Below are positions 8,858 through 18,734 of a stretch of DNA of 52,881 nt, piece by piece. This DNA is from Opitutia bacterium. GTDB lineage: Bacteria; Verrucomicrobiota; Verrucomicrobiia; Opitutales; Opitutaceae. Below the pieces are notes generated by a model. That model did no database searches, was not told where the DNA came from, and saw only the letters and a list, made by a program, of their open reading frames with translations. The DNA lies in assembly GCA_947474365.1 (NCBI GenBank), contig CANJIU010000067.1:1-52881 (forward strand), read 5' to 3'. How positions within the stretch are numbered: position 1 is the first letter of the stretch; the number at the start of each line of letters is the position of its first letter. A program made the position numbers and the translations under genes.

Positions 8858-9901
8858 TCACGCCATCCCGCTGGCGCGCAGGAGGGTTTCCGCCACGAGC
8901 AGTTCTTCGTCAAGCGAGAGACTGAGCGGCTTTTCACCGCGGACCGCGGCGGCGAGTTCGATGAAATCGTCCTCGTAGCGCTGGTAGGCGGGGAGCGACA
9001 CCGACTGGGAGCCTTTCTGATAGGGACCAGCGGCCGCGGTGAGTTCGATCGTGAGCTTGCCCGGCTCGATGGGCGTGAGGGTGGCGCTGCCCTTCGTGCC
9101 GAGCACTTCGAAGGAACGCTGCGGCGCGGCGCCGGCCTGCAGCGCGGTGTTGAAGAGCACGGCGCGGGCGCGATCGTATTCGAGCACGACGACGTTGTTG
9201 TCGCGGAGCGTGTCGTCGAATTTCCCGTGGCGGGCAAGCAGGGGCGTGACGGATTTCGGTTTCCCGAGCAGGCGCACGGCGGCGTCGATCAGGTGCGAAC
9301 CGAGTTCAAACATCGATCCGCCGGGAAACTCCGCCCACTCCTTCCGACGGGCGGAAGTCAGATTGTTGCTGATGAAACCACGCACGAGGTACACGTCGCC
9401 AAGCCAGCCTTGGCGTACGGCTTCGAAGATGGCGCGGAAGCCCGGATGGTAGCGCCACATAAAGCCGGCCTGAAGGAGAAGTTTTTTCTCCCGGGCGAGC
9501 GCGATCACCGCGCGGGCATCAGCGAGCGTGGCGGCCGGCGGTTTCTCAAGATGGACGTGTTTGCCCGCCTGCAGCGCCAGCAGAGCGTGCTTCGCGTGAT
9601 CGCGGATTTCCGATTCCACCGCGACGACCCGGGCACGGGCGAAGAGCTCGTCCTGCGTGATCAGCTTCGCGCCGAGCTTGCCGCAGATCTCGCGGCCGGC
9701 CGGGGAAGGATCGCAGACGCCGACGAACTCCCAATCTGGCGACTTCAGCGCCAGCTCGATCTTGCCCGGGCCGTGCGAGTAGGTCGCACCCAGGAAGCCG
9801 AGGGGGATGCGAGCGCGCGACTCGGCGGCTCGGAACGACTGAGATGTGGAGAGAACCGCCGTCGCAGCGGCGGTGGTGGTGAGAAATTCGCGGCGATTCA
9901 T
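8858..9901 (-). CDS. Gfo/Idh/MocA family oxidoreductase, twin-arginine exported
   Basis: A 347-residue NAD(P)-dependent sugar oxidoreductase-like protein. I chose the ATG at 9899-9901 because it opens a twin-arginine signal (MNRREFLTTTAAATAV); an upstream in-frame start would add 13 residues without reason. The Rossmann part begins at IPLGFLGATYSHGPGKIE, and HVHLEKPPAATLADA holds the EKP motif with the catalytic Lys of the family. C-terminal GFMWRYHPGF and FELGSHLIDAAVRLLG segments are typical. It probably oxidises or reduces a sugar or sugar derivative in the periplasm, using a cofactor loaded before export. Thirteen bases separate it from the amidohydrolase gene. Confidence 0.85.
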   Translation of the reverse strand: MNRREFLTTTAAATAVLSTSQSFRAAESRARIPLGFLGATYSHGPGKIELALKSPDWEFVGVCDPSPAGREICGKLGAKLITQDELFARARVVAVESEIRDHAKHALLALQAGKHVHLEKPPAATLADARAVIALAREKKLLLQAGFMWRYHPGFRAIFEAVRQGWLGDVYLVRGFISNNLTSARRKEWAEFPGGSMFELGSHLIDAAVRLLGKPKSVTPLLARHGKFDDTLRDNNVVVLEYDRARAVLFNTALQAGAAPQRSFEVLGTKGSATLTPIEPGKLTIELTAAAGPYQKGSQSVSLPAYQRYEDDFIELAAAVRGEKPLSLSLDEELLVAETLLRASGMA

Positions 9902-9914
9902 AGCGGGGAGCGGT

Positions 9915-10964
9915 TCAGAGGCGGAAGAGCGCGCGGGCATTGCCCGAGAGGATCTTCGCCTCGGTGGCGGCAGGCAGCTTCAGGCTGAGGAACGGATCGA
10001 GAATTTCCTTGGGTTGAACCCAGGGATGGTCGCTCGAGAAGAGCAGTTTGTCAGGTCCGCTGAAATCGATCGCGAAGCGCATCGCCTCGGGCAGCGGCGA
10101 GACAATGTCCATGTAGATCGAGCGCACGTAGTCGCTCGGCTTGCGCTTCAGGTTCTGCGGACCCCGCTTGAGCACAGTGACCTGGTGATCGAGCCGGCCC
10201 ACGATATACGGCAACGTGCCTCCGAGGTGCGGGCAGACGAGCTTGAGTTTGGGGAACTCATCGAGAATTCCGGACATGAGCAGGCGCGTCAGCGCGATGG
10301 TGTTGTCGAACATGTTGCCGAGCGTGCTCGTCATCTCGTAGGCCTTTACGAGGTCCGTCGTGATCGGCTTGGCCGGGTGCAACAGCACGGGAATGTCGAG
10401 TTCGACCGCGCGGGCGAAGAGCGGACGGAACTCCGGTTCGTCGGGGAATTTCCCCGCGAGGTTCGTGTAGAGGAGCCAGCCCTTCATCCCGAGTTTCTTC
10501 ACGCACCGGTCGAGTTCGGCGAGGGAGGCGCGGATGTCCTGCGTGGGCAGTACGCAGAGGCCGAAGAAGCGCGTCGGGTGCTGGCGCGCGAGGCCGGCGA
10601 TGTAGTCATTGACGAGCTGGGCCACCGCGGGACCATCCGCGCCAAACCACTCGGGGCCAGGGTCGTTGATGCTGAGCGCGGTAAGCGCGATGCCGGCGGC
10701 GTCCATCGTGGCGAGCTTGGCGGCGACGTCAGTGTACAACGGCGGGACCTTGCGGAGCCAGTCGCCCATCTGCAGGTAACGCGTGCCGTCCTTCGTGAAG
10801 ACGCGCGGATCGGTGGCGCGTTTTTCCATCAGCGTGAGCAGCTCGGGGACGAAGAGGTGGGACTGACAGTCGATGCGCCCCGCGGCCGGACTGGCGGCGC
10901 GCAGTCCGAGGCTCGAGGCGGCGGAGGCCGCAGCGGTGGTGGCGATGAAGGATCGGCGGTTCAT
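9915..10964 (-). CDS. Amidohydrolase family 2 protein (ACMSD-like TIM barrel), exported
   Basis: A 349-residue amidohydrolase-2 protein. The start is the ATG at 10962-10964, which opens a twin-arginine-like leader (MNRRSFIATTAAASAASSLG) and overlaps the preceding stop as ATGA. Metal-site segments are IDCQSHLFVPE near residue 32, PVLLHPAKP in the middle, and LLFSSDHPW near the C-terminus with the usual Asp. The first segment is odd: the classic H-x-H is Q-S-H here, so one zinc ligand appears replaced. The family includes decarboxylases and lactone or amide hydrolases, so the reaction is open. It sits between the cytochrome-type protein and the Gfo/Idh/MocA oxidoreductase in one operon. Confidence 0.82.
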   Translation of the reverse strand: MNRRSFIATTAAASAASSLGLRAASPAAGRIDCQSHLFVPELLTLMEKRATDPRVFTKDGTRYLQMGDWLRKVPPLYTDVAAKLATMDAAGIALTALSINDPGPEWFGADGPAVAQLVNDYIAGLARQHPTRFFGLCVLPTQDIRASLAELDRCVKKLGMKGWLLYTNLAGKFPDEPEFRPLFARAVELDIPVLLHPAKPITTDLVKAYEMTSTLGNMFDNTIALTRLLMSGILDEFPKLKLVCPHLGGTLPYIVGRLDHQVTVLKRGPQNLKRKPSDYVRSIYMDIVSPLPEAMRFAIDFSGPDKLLFSSDHPWVQPKEILDPFLSLKLPAATEAKILSGNARALFRL

Positions 10965-13654
10965 GATTTCATGAGCCACGCGACAAGCGCGGCGAGATCG
11001 GTGGCAGACATCGTGGAATCGAAGGGCGGCATGGCGGAAGTGGGCAACGTCTCTTCCTTGACGATATCCGTGCGCGTGATCGTGACGGTCTCATTGTTGG
11101 GCTGGATGAGCAGAAAAGTGCTCTGGCTTTCCTCAAGGATGCGACCGGCGAAAGTCTTGCCATCGTTCAGCGTGTAGGTGTGCAGCGCGAAACCCTCAAC
11201 AATCTCGGCACTGGGCTCGAGGATTGAGCGGATGACACGCTCGACGTTGCCGCGCGCGCCGAGGCCGGTGAGGTCGGGCGCGAACGCGCCACCCTCCGAT
11301 CCGAACCGGTGACAGGCGACGCAGCCGGCGGCAAAAAATACGGCGCGGCCCCGCGTGGCGTCGGCCCGGGGCAACGCGGCGACGACTTGCGCCGAAGTCA
11401 GGGGCGCGGTCGGAGGAGTGAGCGTGAGAGCAGGGGGCGGAGGCTCGGGGACGACCTTGCGGTAGACGCCGACGTTGGTGGGCCCCACCTTTTTTCCATT
11501 CACGAAAAGGGCGGCCTTGAGCGTGGTCGTCTCGCTGAAGGTGAGCTTGGCCCCCTCCCCTCCCTTGCCGAATTTCGGCTCACTGCCGTCCGTCGTGTAG
11601 CGAACGACGGCAGGCTTGAGGCCAGGAACGATCTTCACGTGCACACGTCCGACGAAATCGCCGGGCGCAGGCGAGATGTCGAGAAGCGGGTTGCCGCTCC
11701 GGCGGGCAAGCCAGAGGCCGGCGAGGCCAGCGGTGGCGGCATCCGGATCGTTGACGAGGGCGCGCACGCCGGGTTCGTCGAGATTGCCGCGATCGAGCAG
11801 CGCGAGCAGCGCGGCGCGGCGCACTCCACCGCGCGAATCGCGGAGCTTTTCCCGCAGCGTGTCGGTGGTCGCGATCTCAAGCAGCGCGTGCCAGGCGGCG
11901 TAGTACGAGAGTCGCTCGGTCTCGGTCGCAGCCACGTTGCAAACCGCGTCGAGCAACGCGGGGCGGCGGGCCTGGCCGATGGACTGCAGGGCCGAGAAAC
12001 GTACCCGCGGTTCCGGATCGGAGAGCGCGGCGGCGACAAATGGCGGGAGCGCCGTCGAGCGTTTCGACTCGCGCAGGCGATGGGCCACGATGCGCAGCGA
12101 CTGGATGCGGGCGTTGAAGGAAAGTTTGGCCCCGACGGTGCCGAACCACGTGTCGAGTTCGGCGTCGTTGAGGTCCATGCGACCGAGGGTCCACAGCGCC
12201 CACGTTTCCTGCGAGGTGGGCAGATTGGGTTTCGTCGCGAGCGCGACCAACTCGGCGCGGACGGCGGGTCCGCGGCGGACAAGTTCGGCAGAGGCGTCGG
12301 CCCGCCAGGTGGCCACCCACGAGCCGAGATCGGCGGCGAGCTGGGCAAAGGTCCACTTCACATAGGGCTGTGTCCGGTGCGCGGCAACAGCGGCGCGCGG
12401 GGCTCCGGTGGCGGCCACGCGCCAGACGCGGCCTTCGTTGGTCTGCTGGCCGTTCTTGAACTCGCCGCCGAGCGCATTACCCCAACCCGTAAGATAGAGG
12501 GCGCCATCGGGTCCGAGATCGATGTCGACCGGGTTGAAGAGCGCGTCGCCGGCGCGGAGAAATGGCTCCCATTTTCCGCCAACCGGCTGGATCAGCGCGC
12601 CGTCCCACCGCGGACGGTAGGCGAAGGTGATGCGATGGAGAAAATCGTTGATGAACCAAACACCTTGGAACGACGAAGGCAGGGCGGGAGGTGTATCCGC
12701 AAACACGATGCCCGTGCCCGATCCGGTGAACACCGGTCCGCTGATCGGAACCGTCGGCAGATGTCCCGCGCCGGTCCAGTCGGGGCTCCACGTGTGCGCC
12801 CAGCCAAAATCGGCGCCGAAGAACGCCATGAAGATGCGATCGCCGTCGCTCTGATCATTGTCGGTACCCAGCCAGTTGAAGCCGGAGTCGAAAGCGATGT
12901 CCCACGGGTTGCGGAAGCCGCGGGCGACGATCTCCAGATTGGCGCCGTCGGGGTCGCAGCGCAGGATGCCGCCGTGGCGGCCCCAGTCGTCCTTGGGATC
13001 CTGATAGGTCTTGCGGTAGGTGTCCTTGGTGAACGTGCGCGGCGGCGGGAGGTCCGGCGAACCGGGCAACGTGGGCTGGCCGAAGAGTTCGCGGAACGGC
13101 TGCGGCGCAATGCGGCCGGGCTGATTGAGTCCCTTGGAGTTGCCCTTGCTCATGTAGAGCTTGCCGTCGGGCGCGAAGTTCAGCCCGTGCAGCGCGTGCT
13201 CGATGTTGCCGAGATCCGTGTAGACCAGCACGTACTCGTCGGCCTCGTCATCGCCGTCGAGGTCGCGGACGATGGTGAGGTCGGGGGAGTTGGCGATCCA
13301 CAGATCGCGGCCGTGCCACGTGAGACCCTGGATGCAATTGAGGCCGCGCGCGAAGGTCTTGGCCTTGTCCGCGATGCCGTCGCCGTCGGTGTCGATGAGA
13401 ATCTCGACCGTGTCACCCGGCGTATCGGGCTTGGGATTACGATACTGCGGCCCCTGCCCCACAAACAGCCGGCCACGCGCATCGAAAGCCATCGCGCAGG
13501 GGTTGCGCACGAGCGGTTCGCGGGCAATCAGCTGGGCCTCGAAACCCGGCGGAGTCATGGGCAGCAACGCGCCGCCGGACGAGGGACGTTTCGACGAGTC
13601 AGCGGCAAACGCGGCCGGAAGGAGCAGCAGCAGGAGCAGGGAACGGTTGCACAT
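10961..13654 (-). CDS. PVC-type heme-binding CxxCH protein (membrane-bound dehydrogenase-like propeller, HEAT repeats, cytochrome c)
   Basis: An 897-residue exported protein of the modular type found in Planctomycetes and Verrucomicrobia. Order: signal peptide (1-17); a beta-propeller (about 35-420) starting PGFEAQLIAREPLVRNPCAMAFDARGR in spirit with LFVGQ and DTDGDGIADKAK; alpha-helical HEAT-like repeats (about 440-650); a chitobiase-like beta module around YTTDGSEP; and a C-terminal cytochrome c with CVACH heme site and MPPFDSTMS as the likely axial Met region. It probably carries electrons away from an oxidative sugar step in the periplasm, perhaps from the neighbouring oxidoreductases. 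Four-base overlap with the amidohydrolase gene. Confidence 0.88.
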   Translation of the reverse strand: MCNRSLLLLLLLPAAFAADSSKRPSSGGALLPMTPPGFEAQLIAREPLVRNPCAMAFDARGRLFVGQGPQYRNPKPDTPGDTVEILIDTDGDGIADKAKTFARGLNCIQGLTWHGRDLWIANSPDLTIVRDLDGDDEADEYVLVYTDLGNIEHALHGLNFAPDGKLYMSKGNSKGLNQPGRIAPQPFRELFGQPTLPGSPDLPPPRTFTKDTYRKTYQDPKDDWGRHGGILRCDPDGANLEIVARGFRNPWDIAFDSGFNWLGTDNDQSDGDRIFMAFFGADFGWAHTWSPDWTGAGHLPTVPISGPVFTGSGTGIVFADTPPALPSSFQGVWFINDFLHRITFAYRPRWDGALIQPVGGKWEPFLRAGDALFNPVDIDLGPDGALYLTGWGNALGGEFKNGQQTNEGRVWRVAATGAPRAAVAAHRTQPYVKWTFAQLAADLGSWVATWRADASAELVRRGPAVRAELVALATKPNLPTSQETWALWTLGRMDLNDAELDTWFGTVGAKLSFNARIQSLRIVAHRLRESKRSTALPPFVAAALSDPEPRVRFSALQSIGQARRPALLDAVCNVAATETERLSYYAAWHALLEIATTDTLREKLRDSRGGVRRAALLALLDRGNLDEPGVRALVNDPDAATAGLAGLWLARRSGNPLLDISPAPGDFVGRVHVKIVPGLKPAVVRYTTDGSEPKFGKGGEGAKLTFSETTTLKAALFVNGKKVGPTNVGVYRKVVPEPPPPALTLTPPTAPLTSAQVVAALPRADATRGRAVFFAAGCVACHRFGSEGGAFAPDLTGLGARGNVERVIRSILEPSAEIVEGFALHTYTLNDGKTFAGRILEESQSTFLLIQPNNETVTITRTDIVKEETLPTSAMPPFDSTMSATDLAALVAWLMKS

Positions 13655-13672
13655 GGGGGAAGAAAACCGGTT

Positions 13673-14929
13673 TCAACTATCGAGGGACTGCCGCGACGTG
13701 TCGGGCGCAAACCAAATCACCACGAGTCCGAGGGCATAGACCATCCCGCTGATGACGCCAACCCGCGCATAGTCGCCGCCCGACCAGGCCATCAGGGCGC
13801 CGGCGCCGAGAGCACCCGCCGCGGAGACGAAGCGCCCGGAGTTATACGCGATGCCGGTGCCGGTGGCGCGCACCCGGGTGGGAAACAGCTCGGGCAGGCA
13901 CAGCGGAAGCCAGCCGAAATAAAGCGTCGACACCAGCCCTTGCGCAAACACGAGCGGGAGGAACGTGACCGCGAGCGGTTGCGAACCGACAAAGATTCCA
14001 CACGTGAGCACGAGTGCGCCGAGACTGATCACGAAGTACGCGACCCTCCTCCCGAGCAGATGCGCGAGGTGGCTGCCGAAAAAACTGCCGACAATCGCGC
14101 CGGCCGCCCACCAGCCCTGGGTGGCGGCCTTGAGCCCGGGGTGTGCGGCGCCACCGACGGTGTCGGCCCACGGGATCATCCACTTGCTCGCGGCCCAGGC
14201 GCCAATGAGCGGAATCGCCCCGAGAGCAATCCCCACCAGCGTCGTGCGCCGCAGGGGTGGACGGAAGAGTTCGCGCAACGGCGTGGCGGGTTTCGCGGCG
14301 GCGGAGCCGCGCGACGCGAGCCACTTCGGCGACTCGGGGAGAAAAAACAACGCGACGAGCCCCACCGCCGCCGAGCAAAACCCGACCGCCACGAGCCAGC
14401 GCCACGACTCCGGCGTCACCGGCCGCAGGCGCCCGAGTTGGGAAACGCAGAGAATTCCGATGTTGAGCCCCGTGCCGATAACTCCCGCGACCATCGGCCG
14501 CGTGGCACCGGCCCAGCATTCCGAGACAAGAGCGACGCCATTCGGCCACATGCCGCCCACACCGAGCCCCGCGAGCAGGCGCAGCACCAAGAGTTGTTCC
14601 TGACTCGCGGCGAACATGCCGGCGCCTCCGAAAATCGAATAGCACAAGATGCTCACGCCCGTCGCGCGAGCGCGGCCGATCCGGTCGCCCAGCCAGCCAA
14701 ACCAAATTCCACCGACCGCCGCCCCGAGCATCAGCGCAGCCGTGTACCGAGCGAACCAGTCGCCGGCGAGCCCCGGCGCGACCGTTCCGCCCAGCAGGCT
14801 GCGCGTGGCCGAAAGCGCGGTCAGCGGCATCAAACCCAGTTGAAAGCCCGCCCCGACCAGTCCCGCAAACGCGACCACGAGGACGACCATCCGCTGACCG
14901 GCCCGCAACGGCGCGATGTTAGCCGTCAT
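13673..14929 (-). CDS. MFS transporter
   Basis: A 418-residue inner-membrane protein with about twelve hydrophobic segments. The motif between helices 2 and 3 is GWLGDRIGRARATG, the classic G-x-L-x-D-R-x-G-R-[KR] signature of the major facilitator superfamily, and LAGLGVGGMWPNGVALVSEC resembles the sugar/organic-acid porter branch. The ATG overlaps the stop of the dehydrogenase gene by four bases. In this operon it most likely imports a sugar-acid or other product of polysaccharide breakdown. Substrate cannot be set from sequence. Confidence 0.88.
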   Translation of the reverse strand: MTANIAPLRAGQRMVVLVVAFAGLVGAGFQLGLMPLTALSATRSLLGGTVAPGLAGDWFARYTAALMLGAAVGGIWFGWLGDRIGRARATGVSILCYSIFGGAGMFAASQEQLLVLRLLAGLGVGGMWPNGVALVSECWAGATRPMVAGVIGTGLNIGILCVSQLGRLRPVTPESWRWLVAVGFCSAAVGLVALFFLPESPKWLASRGSAAAKPATPLRELFRPPLRRTTLVGIALGAIPLIGAWAASKWMIPWADTVGGAAHPGLKAATQGWWAAGAIVGSFFGSHLAHLLGRRVAYFVISLGALVLTCGIFVGSQPLAVTFLPLVFAQGLVSTLYFGWLPLCLPELFPTRVRATGTGIAYNSGRFVSAAGALGAGALMAWSGGDYARVGVISGMVYALGLVVIWFAPDTSRQSLDS

Positions 14930-15852
14930 GGGCGGCTCCCCTTTCCTGTCAGGCCGCGCAGCACCTGGATCAGCGCGCTGTTGTCCAACGCACCCAGCCC
15001 GGCCTCCTCGGCCTCCTCCAGCACGGCGCGGTGCGCGGCACTGAGGGTCATCGGCAAACCCGCCTGCGCCCCCAATTCGAGGATGAGGCGGACGTCTTTG
15101 AGATGCTGGGACAGCCGCGCGTCGGGAGAAAATTCCGAACGCAGCATCTTCTGCCCTTTCACATCCATGGCGCGCGAATACGCGGGGCTCCGCCGCATCA
15201 CCCGCAGGGTCAGGTCGGGATCGAGGCCGATGGCGCCACCGAGCGCAAGCCCCTCGGCGAGGGCCGCGCGGTTCAGGCCGAGCACAAGGTTCGTGACCAG
15301 CTTCATCTTCGCGCCCGAGCCGGACGGCCCGGTGTGAAACACCTCAAGTCCGATGGCCGTCAGAATATCGCCGCAGGCCGCAAAGGCCGCGGCGTCTCCC
15401 CCGACCATCACGACCGCCACACCCTCGCGCACCTGCGCGCTGTTGCCCGAAATGGTGGCGTCGAGATAGGTCACGCCCCGGTCCTCAAGTTCACGGGCCA
15501 AAGCCTCGGTGTGCTCCGGATCTCCCGTCGTCGTGTCGATGACGACCACGTCTCGACGCAGTCCATCACCGCCGGCGGCGATCACCTGAGCCACCTCGCG
15601 ATGCGACGGCAGGCTGAGGACGACGCGGTCGCAGTGGCGAAACACGTCCGCCGCGGTCGCAACGGTCCGGCCTCCAAGTTTCACCAGTGACACGCAGCAT
15701 GCTGGGTCGAGATCGCAGCCCAGCACTTCAAAGCCCGCCCGTATCAGCCGCGCCGCAAATGCCCCGCCCATGAGGCCGAGCCCAATCAGTCCGATCGGCG
15801 CCAGTTTTTTTGGATCGGAATTCATCGGCATCGAAACGGGGTGGGTAATCAT
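14926..15852 (-). CDS. 3-hydroxyisobutyrate dehydrogenase-like NAD(P)-dependent oxidoreductase
   Basis: A 308-residue cytoplasmic beta-hydroxyacid dehydrogenase. GLIGLGLMGGAFAARLIRAG is the Rossmann dinucleotide site, YLDATISGNSAQVREG is the substrate-binding motif, and GSGAKMKLVTN contains the catalytic Lys. The ATG at 15850-15852 overlaps the stop of the TonB receptor by one base (TGATG), which favours this start; ATGs at residues 8 and 10 are possible. Family members reduce or oxidise 3-hydroxyacids such as tartronate semialdehyde or hydroxyisobutyrate, so a role in sugar-acid catabolism of the imported glycan is a reasonable inference. Confidence 0.88.
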   Translation of the reverse strand: MITHPVSMPMNSDPKKLAPIGLIGLGLMGGAFAARLIRAGFEVLGCDLDPACCVSLVKLGGRTVATAADVFRHCDRVVLSLPSHREVAQVIAAGGDGLRRDVVVIDTTTGDPEHTEALARELEDRGVTYLDATISGNSAQVREGVAVVMVGGDAAAFAACGDILTAIGLEVFHTGPSGSGAKMKLVTNLVLGLNRAALAEGLALGGAIGLDPDLTLRVMRRSPAYSRAMDVKGQKMLRSEFSPDARLSQHLKDVRLILELGAQAGLPMTLSAAHRAVLEEAEEAGLGALDNSALIQVLRGLTGKGSRP

Positions 15853-18734
15853 CAGAAGCGCCCGGTGACTCCGCAACTCAAACGCGTGCCGTAATACTGG
15901 TCGTCGACCGGACGCGTGCCGAGGCCCTGGTACTTGAGGTATTTCGCGTTGTTGATGTTGTAGGCATCGACGAAGAGCCCGAGGCGCGGATGCACTTGGT
16001 ATTTTGCGCTCACGTCGACGCTGGAGCGCTGTTCCAGAAATTGCCACTGGGCTGGACTGGCGTTGTACGAAGTCAGGCGTTCACCGACGTAGTTCAGCTG
16101 GCCGCGCAACGTGAGCTTGGAACGGATATACGAGAGCCCAAGGTTGCTCGCGATGGGCGTGAAGTTGCTCAATTTGTCTACGACGATGGTGCCGGCAAAG
16201 GTTCCGCGCGTGATCAGGCGCGTGTAGTTGGCAAAGGCGCCGAAGCCGCCGAGCCAGCCGGGTAGAAAGGTAAACTGCTGCTGGAAATTGGCCTCAAACC
16301 CCTTCACGCGGGCCCAGCCGCCATTGGTCTTCGTGTTGAAATCGAAACCCTCATAGAGACCGTCGAAACCATTGCCGGGTCCGCCCGGCACCGTGTTGCG
16401 CACGGAAAAAATGTAGTCCTTGATCTCTTTCTGGAACACCCCCACCGACAGCACCCCGATGGGCCTGAGGTACCGCTCGATGCTGAGGTCGATGCCGGTG
16501 GAACGCTGCGGCTTCAGACCGGCATTGTTCTGCGTGATCGAATTGCTCGCCGTGTTGATCGTGGTGATCGGCATCAGGTCGTTGAACGAGGGACGACCGA
16601 TGCCACTGGAAACACTTGCCCGGACCAGCGTGTCGCGCAGCGGCTCATACCGGAGATGGACGCTCGGAAACGCGTCGGTGTAGCTGGACTTGCGGGTGAC
16701 CTTTCCGCCGAAGCGCAGCTCCGGTTGTGCCGTGGTGAAACGGGTGTCGGTCACCGGCCCGGTGCCGGCGACCCGCGTGTTTTCCACCCGCACGCCGGCG
16801 AGAACCGAGAGTTGACCGAGCTTGACGTTGCCCTGCAGGTAGCCGGCGGACACGCCCTCACTGGCCTTGCCGTCGTTCACCAGATCGTTCTGCACGGAGC
16901 TGTTGCGATTGTAGGAAAACACCGAGGGATTCGTGATGATCTCGCGATGCACCGCGCGCCAGTCGGGCCAGGCCGCGAGTTCCGGATAGAGTCCATCGAT
17001 GGGCAGATGGCGGTGCCCGTCATCCCGAAACCGGTTCAAATTGTCGTCGTTGATTCCCGTGGCGGCGACCCGTCCCGCAACGCGATCGGGACCGACATAC
17101 GTCCACACGTCCTGGGCGCGATCCTGCTTTTTCTCCTGGAAGCGATACCGCACGCCCCCCTTGAGAGAGGTCGGCAGCGCCGTCGCGAAGGTGCGCTTCA
17201 CGTTGAGCTGCGCCGAGGAAATCCCGTCGTCGGCATGAAAGTCCTTCCGATTGATCGACTGGGTCGCGAAGTTGTCGTAGTTCGCCGGATCGAAGCCGCC
17301 CGTCCGGGTGATGCGCGGGAAATGCAGGCGACCGGTGCGATCGATCACATAATTCACGCCATCGCCGCGCATGATGAGATCCTGCCGCTTCTCAAATCCG
17401 GTGGAGGGAGCGACGGAGCCATCGTAGTCGACCTGAAATCCCCGCCAGGCGAGCTTGCCGCCGGCCTGCAATCGCAGGGTTTTCACGGTGCGGACGCGCG
17501 ACTCCATTTCATATTCGAACTGGCCGTTGGTCATCGTGGTGACGACATCGTCGGTCGAAACCGCGGTCCCGTTGTTGCGGCGGACCCGTTGCTTGTGCTG
17601 ATCCATGACGTCGCGGAAATTGTTATACATCACCGCGACGAACACCGACGCCGCCGCATTGAGTTTGTATTCCAGCTTCGCGCTCGTTCCGGCGCGATCG
17701 AGGCGGATTTCATCCTCGGAGAGCTGAAAATCCGTCATCGGCGCGGGAGCGGTCAGCGTCGGGTTCGTGTAGCCGGCGCGAAACGCCGAGCGCGGTCCGG
17801 ACGTGCGGTTCCAACTCCCGGAGACGACCACGCCGAGCCGGCGTTCGGCCCCATACACGTCGGAATACGAGAAGCTGCCCGAGGGATAGGTTGTGCCGCG
17901 CTGATAATAGGTGTTCAGGCCCAGCGTATAATCGAAGACGCGGCCGGCGCGGTCGAACGAGCTCTTGGTCTTCAGATTGATCGACCCGCCAATCGAGTCC
18001 CCATCCATGTCGGGCGTGGCGGCCTTGACCACCTCGATCGCCTCGATGGAAGAAGTCGAAACCTTGTCGATCTCGAAGGCCCGGCCGGAACCGCGGGTCG
18101 TCGCCCCTGACATCCGGGTGCCGTCGACCGTGACGGAATTCAGGTCGGCCGACATCCCGCGCACGGAGACTTGAAACACGTCGCCCTCGTCGCGTTCGCC
18201 GCCGATGCCGGACATCTTGATCAGCAGGTTGCCGAGGTTGCTGTCGGCGACGTTGCCGAATGCATCGGTCGCCATGCTCGTCTTGATATTGTCCGCCGCA
18301 CGCTGGCTGCTGATTGCCGCCGCCTGCCCCTCGCGCACCGATGAAACCTCGAATTTGTCCATGCGGTAGATCCCGGAATTCAATTTTACCGTGACCGTCG
18401 CCGCCCCGCCGACGGGCACCGAGACCGGCGCGCGGCCCTGATCCAGGCCGGTATACTCGACGACGACGCTCTGCGCGCCGGCCGGCACCCCTTCGAGTCG
18501 GAACGAGCCATCCGCCTCGGTGAACACGCGCAGGCGCGGGTCCGCCTCGAGCGACACCGCCGCGCCCGCCAGCGCGGTGCGGGTGGTCTCATTCGTGACT
18601 TGGCCGACGATGGTGCCCGTGGCGGTCGACTGGGCGTGGGCCACGCATTGAAGCAGACCGATGAACAAGGCCAGAAGACCGACGCCAACCGCGGCGCGGC
18701 CATGCGGCCAGAAGAACGAATGAGGGAGTTTCAT
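15852..18734 (-). CDS. TonB-dependent receptor with carboxypeptidase-regulatory-like N-domain
   Basis: A 960-residue outer-membrane receptor. The ATG at 18732-18734 opens a signal peptide (MKLPHSFFWPHGRAA to AHAQS). Residues about 40-130 form a carboxypeptidase-regulatory-like beta domain (GTIVGQVTNETTRTALAGA). The plug domain follows, with MATDAFGNVADSNLGNLL and IEAIEVVKAATPDMDGDSIGG, then the 22-strand barrel ending in GRF with a terminal aromatic residue. It imports large ligands with TonB energy. No SusD partner is present, so it belongs to the proteobacterial/PVC-type uptake receptors. A candidate operator lies 84 bases upstream. It is similar to the receptor at 20039-22897. Confidence 0.93.
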   Translation of the reverse strand: MKLPHSFFWPHGRAAVGVGLLALFIGLLQCVAHAQSTATGTIVGQVTNETTRTALAGAAVSLEADPRLRVFTEADGSFRLEGVPAGAQSVVVEYTGLDQGRAPVSVPVGGAATVTVKLNSGIYRMDKFEVSSVREGQAAAISSQRAADNIKTSMATDAFGNVADSNLGNLLIKMSGIGGERDEGDVFQVSVRGMSADLNSVTVDGTRMSGATTRGSGRAFEIDKVSTSSIEAIEVVKAATPDMDGDSIGGSINLKTKSSFDRAGRVFDYTLGLNTYYQRGTTYPSGSFSYSDVYGAERRLGVVVSGSWNRTSGPRSAFRAGYTNPTLTAPAPMTDFQLSEDEIRLDRAGTSAKLEYKLNAAASVFVAVMYNNFRDVMDQHKQRVRRNNGTAVSTDDVVTTMTNGQFEYEMESRVRTVKTLRLQAGGKLAWRGFQVDYDGSVAPSTGFEKRQDLIMRGDGVNYVIDRTGRLHFPRITRTGGFDPANYDNFATQSINRKDFHADDGISSAQLNVKRTFATALPTSLKGGVRYRFQEKKQDRAQDVWTYVGPDRVAGRVAATGINDDNLNRFRDDGHRHLPIDGLYPELAAWPDWRAVHREIITNPSVFSYNRNSSVQNDLVNDGKASEGVSAGYLQGNVKLGQLSVLAGVRVENTRVAGTGPVTDTRFTTAQPELRFGGKVTRKSSYTDAFPSVHLRYEPLRDTLVRASVSSGIGRPSFNDLMPITTINTASNSITQNNAGLKPQRSTGIDLSIERYLRPIGVLSVGVFQKEIKDYIFSVRNTVPGGPGNGFDGLYEGFDFNTKTNGGWARVKGFEANFQQQFTFLPGWLGGFGAFANYTRLITRGTFAGTIVVDKLSNFTPIASNLGLSYIRSKLTLRGQLNYVGERLTSYNASPAQWQFLEQRSSVDVSAKYQVHPRLGLFVDAYNINNAKYLKYQGLGTRPVDDQYYGTRLSCGVTGRF

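Noticed and set aside
11309..15337. Plus-strand open frame of 1342 codons, and other long plus-strand frames up to position 43681
   Set aside because: They lie opposite convincing minus-strand genes, are Arg/Gly/His/Pro-rich and lack domain motifs; high GC creates such mirror frames.
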